Shown in pieces: positions 56,770 through 64,000 of a stretch of DNA of 64,000 bases (positions are counted from its first letter, which is position 1; each line of letters opens with the position of its first letter). The stretch is from Clostridium putrefaciens. Its GTDB lineage: Bacteria; Bacillota; Clostridia; Clostridiales; Clostridiaceae. The position numbers and the translations under genes are program-made. The stretch lies in the NCBI RefSeq assembly GCF_900461105.1, contig NZ_UFWZ01000001.1, positions 806,001-870,000 of the forward strand, read 5' to 3'. The notes below the pieces were generated by a model. That model saw nothing but the letters and a program-made list of their open reading frames with translations, was not told the origin of the DNA and ran no database searches.

Positions 56770-57801
56770 TTGGAAGAAATTCTAAAGCTACAACAAAAGA
56801 TAGTTCCTGAATTAATTGAACTTTTAGAAAAACGATATAATATTTTAAGGACTATATATTATAATCAGCCTATTGGAAGAAGGATACTTGCCAATAACTT
56901 AGAACTAGGAGAGAGAATAGTAAGAACAGAAATAAACTTTCTAAAATCTCAAAACCTTATAGATATAAATACCCCAGGAATGACTGTTACAAAAGAAGGA
57001 GAAGAAATAATAGATAAACTCAAAAACTTTATTCATGAAATAAAAGGTTTATCTGAAATTGAACTTAAGATAAAAAAGGCATTAGGTCTTAAAAGTGTGA
57101 TTATTGTTCCAGGAGATATGGATGAAGACAAGACAGTAATTAAGGAAATTGGTAGAGCAGGAGCAAATATTTTAAAGTCCACTCTAAAATCAGGATATAC
57201 CATAGCCTTAACAGGTGGAAGTACAATAAAAGAAGTAGTAGATAGTTTATCTAAGATAAATAATATAGAAGATGTATTAGTTGTTCCAGCTAGAGGTGGT
57301 ATGGGTATAAATGTAGAGACTCAAGCAAATACACTAGCGGCTAATTTATCTAAAAAAGTAAATGGCCATTATAAAATGCTTCACGTTCCAGATAATATAA
57401 GTGACAAAATACTAGAAAGTATACTAAAAGAAAAAGATGTGAAAAATGTTTTAGATAGTATAAAGTCATCAGATGTTTTAATATACGGAATTGGAAAAGC
57501 AGAAGAAATGGCATTAAAAAGAGGTATGGAAGTTAGCAAGGTAAAATCCATAGTAGATAGTGGCGCAGAAGGAGAAGCCTTTGGATGTTATTTCGACAAG
57601 AAAGGTAAACTTGTATGCTCAACGTCAGTTGTTGGGGTAACCTTAAGCGATACAAAAAGAATACCTATTGTTATAGCCGTAGCTGGAGGCTCAAGTAAAG
57701 CGGATGCTATTATTTCAACAGAATTTGGAAATTCTAATAGTACGCTTATTACAGATGAGGGTGCTGCTAGAGGTATTATGGCAATAATAAAAGAGCTATA
57801 A
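56770..57801 (+). CDS. cggR: Central glycolytic genes regulator (SorC/DeoR family)
   Basis: 343 residues from TTG 56770, supported by AAGGGGGTG (56755-56763) 6 nt upstream; the frame opens at TTG 56746, which lacks a good site. An N-terminal winged helix (PIGRRILANNLELGERIVRTEINFL) precedes a SorC sugar-binding domain (VIIVPGDMDED, ALTGGSTIKEV, VVPARGGMGINVE). CggR represses glycolytic genes and is relieved by fructose 1,6-bisphosphate. It is the first gene of the glycolytic unit, as in Bacillus. Confidence 0.94.
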   Translation: MEEILKLQQKIVPELIELLEKRYNILRTIYYNQPIGRRILANNLELGERIVRTEINFLKSQNLIDINTPGMTVTKEGEEIIDKLKNFIHEIKGLSEIELKIKKALGLKSVIIVPGDMDEDKTVIKEIGRAGANILKSTLKSGYTIALTGGSTIKEVVDSLSKINNIEDVLVVPARGGMGINVETQANTLAANLSKKVNGHYKMLHVPDNISDKILESILKEKDVKNVLDSIKSSDVLIYGIGKAEEMALKRGMEVSKVKSIVDSGAEGEAFGCYFDKKGKLVCSTSVVGVTLSDTKRIPIVIAVAGGSSKADAIISTEFGNSNSTLITDEGAARGIMAIIKEL

Positions 57802-57934
57802 ACTTATTTATACACTTCATTAATAATTTTAGACACAAGTTTAAAATTATAAAATCAATTTAAATGTTTGACTAGAAAAATTTAAATATCTAACTAAGGT
57901 GTATAAATATTTATAATAAACAATCTAAGTATAA

Positions 57935-58963
<1,029 letters not shown>

Positions 58964-59023
58964 TTTTAAAATTGAAGTTTTATATTAAATATAAAGAATA
59001 GCTTTAAACAAGGTTTTAATACA

Positions 59024-59063
59024 TGTCTGGTTTTGTAGTTAATTAAAGCTATAAGGCCAGACT
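59024..59063 (+). terminator. Imperfect hairpin after gap
   Basis: GTCTGG (59025-59030) and CCAGAC (59057-59062) close a stem with partial pairing inside (TTTGTAG against CTATAA), followed by TATTTTAATTT. Probably an attenuating or partial terminator. Confidence 0.55.
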
Positions 59064-59127
59064 ATTTTAATTTATAAATCGTTGATTATATCAAGTGAGT
59101 CTTAAAAGAACTTATTTAGTGGCGAAG

Positions 59128-59183
59128 CAACCGTCATCCCCGACCTTTAAGAGGATAGGGGTGTTACCGATGGTAGCCATCGG
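59128..59183 (+). other. Structured element in gap-pgk intergenic region
   Basis: GC-richer than its surroundings. CATCCCC (59135-59141) pairs with GGGGTG (59158-59163) around a CCT/AGG inner stem, and CCGATGG (59167-59173) pairs with CCATCGG (59177-59183), a perfect 7-bp hairpin ending 27 nt before the pgk start. It fits a structured 5' leader, but I recognise no riboswitch or protein-binding class. Confidence 0.6.
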
Positions 59184-59210
59184 ATAAATATATAAAAAGA
59201 GGTGAAGGTT

Positions 59211-60404
59211 TTGAAATTTAATAAAAAAACCATAGAAGATATTCAGGTAAAAGGGAAAAGGGTTTTAGTAAGATGTGACTTTAATGTTCCCCTTCAAGAG
59301 GGAGTTATAACAGATGAAAATAGACTTTTAGGTGCTATACCTACAATTAAATACTTAGCTGAAAATGGCGCTAAGGTTATATTATGCTCACACCTTGGAA
59401 AAGCTAAAGGACCAGATCCAACAAAAACTTTAGCTCCTGTAGCAAAAAGACTTAGTGAATTGTTAGAAAAAGAAATAGTATTTGCAGCAGATGATGAAGT
59501 TGTAGGAGAAAACGCTAAAAAGGTAATATCAAAGATGAATGAAGGGGATATAGTTCTTTTAGAAAATACTAGATTCAGACCTGAAGAAGGTAAAAATGAA
59601 GATAGTTTTTCAAAGGAATTAGCATCTATTGCTGATATATATGTAAATGATGCATTTGGAACTGCTCATAGAGCTCATTCATCTACAGTAGGAGTTACAA
59701 AGTTTGTTGAAACTTCAGTGTGTGGATATCTAATTCAAAAGGAATTGAAATTTTTAGGAAGCGCTATAGAAAACCCAGAAAGACCTTTTGTAGCAATACT
59801 TGGAGGTGCAAAAGTTTCAGATAAGATAAATGTTATAAATAACTTATTAGATAAGGTAGATACTTTAATAATTGGTGGAGGAATGGCATTTACTTTTCTA
59901 AAGGCAATGGGATATGAAATAGGAACTTCATTACTTGAAGCGGATAAAGTAGATTACGCAAAAGAAATGATGGAAAAGGCTAAACAAAAGAATGTTAAAC
60001 TATTAATACCAGTAGATAATGTAATAGCAGATAAATTCTCAAAAGATGCTACCCCTATTATAACAAAAGACGAAAATATAACTGAAGGGTACATGGGACT
60101 TGATATAGGACCAAAGACTTCAAAGTTATTTTCAAATGAAATAAAGATGGCAAAAACTGTGATTTGGAATGGACCTATGGGAGTTTTTGAATTTGAAAAC
60201 TTTGCAAAGGGAACTATTGAAGTTGCAAAGGCTATGGCAGAATCTAATGCTGTAACTATAATAGGTGGAGGAGATTCAGCGGCAGCTGTTAATATATTAG
60301 GATTTGGAGACAAAATGACACATATATCAACAGGTGGTGGAGCTTCTTTAGAGTTTTTAGAAGGAAAAGAATTGCCAGGAATAGTGGCTTTAAGTGATAG
60401 ATAA
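59211..60404 (+). CDS. pgk: Phosphoglycerate kinase
   Basis: 397 residues from TTG 59211 (ribosome site AGAGGTGA; the GTG at 59202 overlaps it). ATP-forming step from 1,3-bisphosphoglycerate. Signatures [37 protein letters not shown], and GGGDSAAAV with [12 protein letters not shown] at the C-terminus. Full length. Confidence 0.97.
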   Translation: MKFNKKTIEDIQVKGKRVLVRCDFNVPLQEGVITDENRLLGAIPTIKYLAENGAKVILCSHLGKAKGPDPTKTLAPVAKRLSELLEKEIVFAADDEVVGENAKKVISKMNEGDIVLLENTRFRPEEGKNEDSFSKELASIADIYVNDAFGTAHRAHSSTVGVTKFVETSVCGYLIQKELKFLGSAIENPERPFVAILGGAKVSDKINVINNLLDKVDTLIIGGGMAFTFLKAMGYEIGTSLLEADKVDYAKEMMEKAKQKNVKLLIPVDNVIADKFSKDATPIITKDENITEGYMGLDIGPKTSKLFSNEIKMAKTVIWNGPMGVFEFENFAKGTIEVAKAMAESNAVTIIGGGDSAAAVNILGFGDKMTHISTGGGASLEFLEGKELPGIVALSDR

Positions 60405-60504
60405 TAAATAATAAATGTTATAGAGAGTGTAAATGAGTACCTATATAAATAATATTTAGTTCACAGATAATTACTCTGAAAATTAAAAGAAAGAGGTGTT
60501 TTTA

Positions 60505-61251
60505 GTGAGAAAGAAAATTATAGCAGGAAACTGGAAGATGCACTATACAGTAGATGAAGCTGTAAAGACTATAGAAGATTTAAAACCTTTAGTTAAAAAT
60601 AGCAAATGTGATGTAGTGGTTTGTGTACCATTTATATCTTTAGATGCAGTATTAAAGGCAGCTAAAGGCAGTAATATAAAGGTCGGAGCTCAAAATATGC
60701 ACTTTGAAGAAAAAGGTGCTTTCACAGGAGAAGTTTCTCCAGGGATGCTAGAATCTATGGGCGTAGATTACGTTATAATAGGACACAGTGAAAGAAGACA
60801 ATACTTTAATGAAACAGATGAAAGCGTAAATAAGAAATTAAAAGCTTCGTTTAATCATAATATAATTCCTATACTATGTGTTGGAGAATCACTAGCTCAA
60901 AGAGAAGCTAATATAACAAATGAAATAATTGGATCTCAAATTAAGTTAGGCCTTATGGGTATTTGTAAAGATAAGGTAGAAAACATTGTAATAGCTTATG
61001 AACCAATCTGGGCTATAGGAACAGGAAAAACAGCTACTTCTGATGAAGCCAATGAAACTATAGGACATATAAGAAAAGTTGTAGAAGGATTATATGGAAA
61101 AGACGTATCAGATAAAGTAACAATTCAATACGGCGGTTCAGTTAAGTCATCTACAATAAAAGAACAAATGGCAAAATCAGATATTGATGGAGCCTTAGTA
61201 GGTGGAGCTAGCCTAGTTTCCACAGAGTTTTCTGCCATAGTTAATTACTAA
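60505..61251 (+). CDS. tpiA: Triosephosphate isomerase
   Basis: 248 residues from GTG 60505 (site AAAGAGGTG; the upstream GTG 60496 lies within the site). Interconverts dihydroxyacetone phosphate and glyceraldehyde 3-phosphate. N-terminal IIAGNWKMH with catalytic Lys, IIGHSERR with catalytic His, [11 protein letters not shown] with catalytic Glu, and QYGGSVK. Complete. Confidence 0.97.
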   Translation: MRKKIIAGNWKMHYTVDEAVKTIEDLKPLVKNSKCDVVVCVPFISLDAVLKAAKGSNIKVGAQNMHFEEKGAFTGEVSPGMLESMGVDYVIIGHSERRQYFNETDESVNKKLKASFNHNIIPILCVGESLAQREANITNEIIGSQIKLGLMGICKDKVENIVIAYEPIWAIGTGKTATSDEANETIGHIRKVVEGLYGKDVSDKVTIQYGGSVKSSTIKEQMAKSDIDGALVGGASLVSTEFSAIVNY

Positions 61252-61273
61252 TTATTCCTTTTAAATACATTAG

Positions 61274-61352
61274 CCTAAGCATAGAACTTAAAAATTGAAA
61301 AGTATTATATTGTTTGGAACTTGGGTAGCATATACAGTTCTATTGTCTTAGG
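61274..61352 (+). other. Long-range hairpin in tpiA-gpmI gap
   Basis: CCTAAG (61274-61279) plus TAGAACT (61282-61288) pair with AGTTCTA (61336-61342) plus CTTAGG (61347-61352), a 13-bp stem with a 2/4-nt internal loop around a 47-nt loop. It is in a 246-nt gap with no ORF. Role unknown; may be a processing site or attenuator. Confidence 0.5.
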
Positions 61353-61497
61353 TATACATAAGTAGTATAATAATTATAAAGATAATTGTTATCAACTGAA
61401 TGTCTTTTATATATTAGAGTAGGATATATTATTATATTGATTAAATATAAGATTCTAATTATAAAAGAGTTATAAATAAAGAATTTGGAGGAGTATT

Positions 61498-63027
61498 ATG
61501 ACTAAAAGACCAGTTATGCTAATGATATTAGATGGATTTGGAGCTACAGATAAAGTAGAAGGAAATGCTGTACTTGCAGCAAATAAACCAAATTACGATA
61601 AAATATGGAGCAATTATCCCCACACATACTTAAATGCTAGTGGACTAGATGTAGGATTACCAGTTGGACAGATGGGTAATTCTGAAGTAGGACATTTAAA
61701 TATAGGATCAGGTAGAATAATTTATCAAGAGCTTACTAAGATTACAAAAGAAATAGAAGAAGGTAACTTTTTTAAGAATGATGCTTTAAACTTAGCTATG
61801 GATAAGGCAAAGGAAAATAATAGTGCGTTACATCTTCTAGGTCTTTTATCAGATGGTGGAGTTCACTCCCATGTAGATCATGTTAAAGCCTTATTGCAAA
61901 TGGCAAAAGACAAAGGGTTAACTAAGGTTTACCTACATGCATTTACAGATGGAAGAGACGTACCGCCTACATCAGGCATTGAAATTATAGCAGATATGGA
62001 AAGGTATATGAATGACATAGGACTTGGCAAGATAGCTACTATAAGTGGTAGATACTATGCAATGGATAGAGATAATAGATGGGAAAGAATTCAACTAGCT
62101 TATAATGCAATGGTACTTGGTGAAGGCGAAAGAGCTGCATCAGGAGTTCAGTGTGTAGAAAGATCTTATAAGGATAATAAGAAAGATGAGTTCATATTAC
62201 CTTGTGTTATAGAAAAAGATGAAATGCCTGTAGGTAAGATAACAGACAATGATTCTATAATATTTTTCAATTTTAGACCAGATAGAGCAAGAGAAATAAC
62301 TAGAGCATTAAATGACAAGGAATTCCAAGGTTTTCCAAGGTCTGCTTTAAATTTGACTTATGTAACTATGACACAATACGACAAGACATTAGAGGGAGTA
62401 GAAGTAGCATATAAACCAGAGATATATACTAATACTCTTGGACAATATGTAAGCAAATGTGGAAAAAAACAACTAAGAATAGCTGAAACTGAAAAATATG
62501 CACATGTTACATTTTTCTTTAATGGTGGAGTTGAAGCTCCAAACGAAGGAGAAGATAGGGTTTTAGTATTATCACCAAAGGTCGCAACTTATGATCTACA
62601 ACCTGAAATGAGTGCCTATGAAGTAACTGAAAAGCTAATACAAAAAATAGATGAAGATCAATATGATATGATAATACTAAACTTCGCTAATCCAGATATG
62701 GTAGGCCATACAGGCATATTTGAAGCAACTAAAAAGGCCATCGAAGTCATAGATGAATGTTTAGGTAAAATTTCAGATAAGATACTAGAAAAGAATGGTT
62801 CCCTATTTGTAACAGCAGATCATGGAAACTCAGAACAAATGGTAGAGTATGGAACAAAGAATCCTATGACAGCTCATACTACAAATAAAGTTCCATTTAT
62901 ATATATATCAAATAATGCAACACCTCTTAGAGAAGAGGGACGACTTTCGGATATAACCCCTACAATATTACAAGCAATGGGACTTGAAGCTCCTGTTGAA
63001 ATGACAGCAGAATCTTTGATAATATAA
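61498..63027 (+). CDS. gpmI: 2,3-bisphosphoglycerate-independent phosphoglycerate mutase
   Basis: 509 residues. Mn-dependent interconversion of 3- and 2-phosphoglycerate, the form usual in spore formers. Alkaline-phosphatase-superfamily signatures: MLMILDGFG, phosphoserine region GQMGNSEVGHLNIG, DGGVHSHVDH, and FVTADHGNSEQM. Ribosome site GGAGGAG. Full length. Confidence 0.97.
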   Translation: MTKRPVMLMILDGFGATDKVEGNAVLAANKPNYDKIWSNYPHTYLNASGLDVGLPVGQMGNSEVGHLNIGSGRIIYQELTKITKEIEEGNFFKNDALNLAMDKAKENNSALHLLGLLSDGGVHSHVDHVKALLQMAKDKGLTKVYLHAFTDGRDVPPTSGIEIIADMERYMNDIGLGKIATISGRYYAMDRDNRWERIQLAYNAMVLGEGERAASGVQCVERSYKDNKKDEFILPCVIEKDEMPVGKITDNDSIIFFNFRPDRAREITRALNDKEFQGFPRSALNLTYVTMTQYDKTLEGVEVAYKPEIYTNTLGQYVSKCGKKQLRIAETEKYAHVTFFFNGGVEAPNEGEDRVLVLSPKVATYDLQPEMSAYEVTEKLIQKIDEDQYDMIILNFANPDMVGHTGIFEATKKAIEVIDECLGKISDKILEKNGSLFVTADHGNSEQMVEYGTKNPMTAHTTNKVPFIYISNNATPLREEGRLSDITPTILQAMGLEAPVEMTAESLII

Positions 63028-63028
63028 T

Positions 63029-63074
63029 AGATATATATCTATAAAGAAGACATGTGTATTATATATCTTTTTTA
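63029..63074 (+). terminator. Weak terminator between gpmI and eno
   Basis: A 9-bp AT stem (63029-63037 with 63060-63068) followed by T6 (about 63068-63073). Likely partial, since eno continues on the same strand. Confidence 0.5.
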
Positions 63075-63118
63075 TAGCAATAATATAAATAAATACTTAA
63101 CAATAATAGGAGGTATAA

Positions 63119-64000
<882 letters not shown>

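Overview
The window reads as a chromosomal segment of a low-GC, strictly anaerobic Firmicute, most likely Clostridium in the broad sense (Clostridiaceae). Base composition is strongly AT-rich, Shine-Dalgarno sites are strong, and TTG and GTG starts are frequent. Diagnostic genes are a complete selenocysteine-dependent glycine reductase operon under a tandem glycine riboswitch (Stickland fermentation), an oxygen-labile two-subunit iron-sulfur serine dehydratase, a SleB-type hydrolase and a CggR-type glycolytic operon. No rRNA, tRNA, transposase or prophage gene was recognised. The first and last genes are cut by the window edges.

Layout. 1-11.7 kb: a 5'-truncated nucleoid-associated protein, fructose-bisphosphate aldolase (minus), a DUF421/DUF4363 membrane pair (minus), a nucleoside kinase, sdaAB-sdaAA, a small unknown protein, pssA (minus), a lipid kinase, a YgiQ radical SAM protein (minus) and a SleB-like hydrolase. 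11.8-18.9 kb: a T-box leader with a candidate Cys specifier ahead of cysK-cysE, then queG, an acyltransferase, nth, lemA, a TPM-domain protein, a candidate small terminated RNA, and ddl.

19-32.5 kb is the main accessory region: a WYL-domain regulator followed by a complete type I-D CRISPR-Cas locus (cas10d-csc2-csc1-cas3'-cas6-cas4-cas1-cas2) and an array of 31 repeats and 30 spacers on the same strand. The HD domain is in Cas10d and Cas3' is helicase only, the I-D arrangement. cas10d appears to start at an AUU codon. The array ends in degenerate repeats at its distal end and is closed by a strong bidirectional terminator.

32.5-41.5 kb: an M42 peptidase (minus), a VanW-domain protein, a MoxR/DUF58/transglutaminase operon, a Cof-type phosphatase and trmL. 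41.7-50 kb: glycine riboswitch, then grdX-trxB-trxA-grdE-grdA-grdB-grdC-grdD. grdA and grdB each contain an in-frame TGA followed by a short hairpin, so conventional ORF calling truncates or splits them. The thioredoxin pair feeds electrons to GrdA, GrdB/GrdE bind glycine, and GrdC/GrdD release acetyl phosphate. 50.3-55.1 kb: a BMP-type ABC importer of nucleoside-like substrates. 55.2-64 kb: rpoN, then cggR-gap-pgk-tpiA-gpmI-eno with a recognisable CggR-type direct-repeat operator. Several intergenic stretches (fba leader, 17.7 kb, gap-pgk, tpiA-gpmI) hold RNA-like structure I could not assign to a known class.
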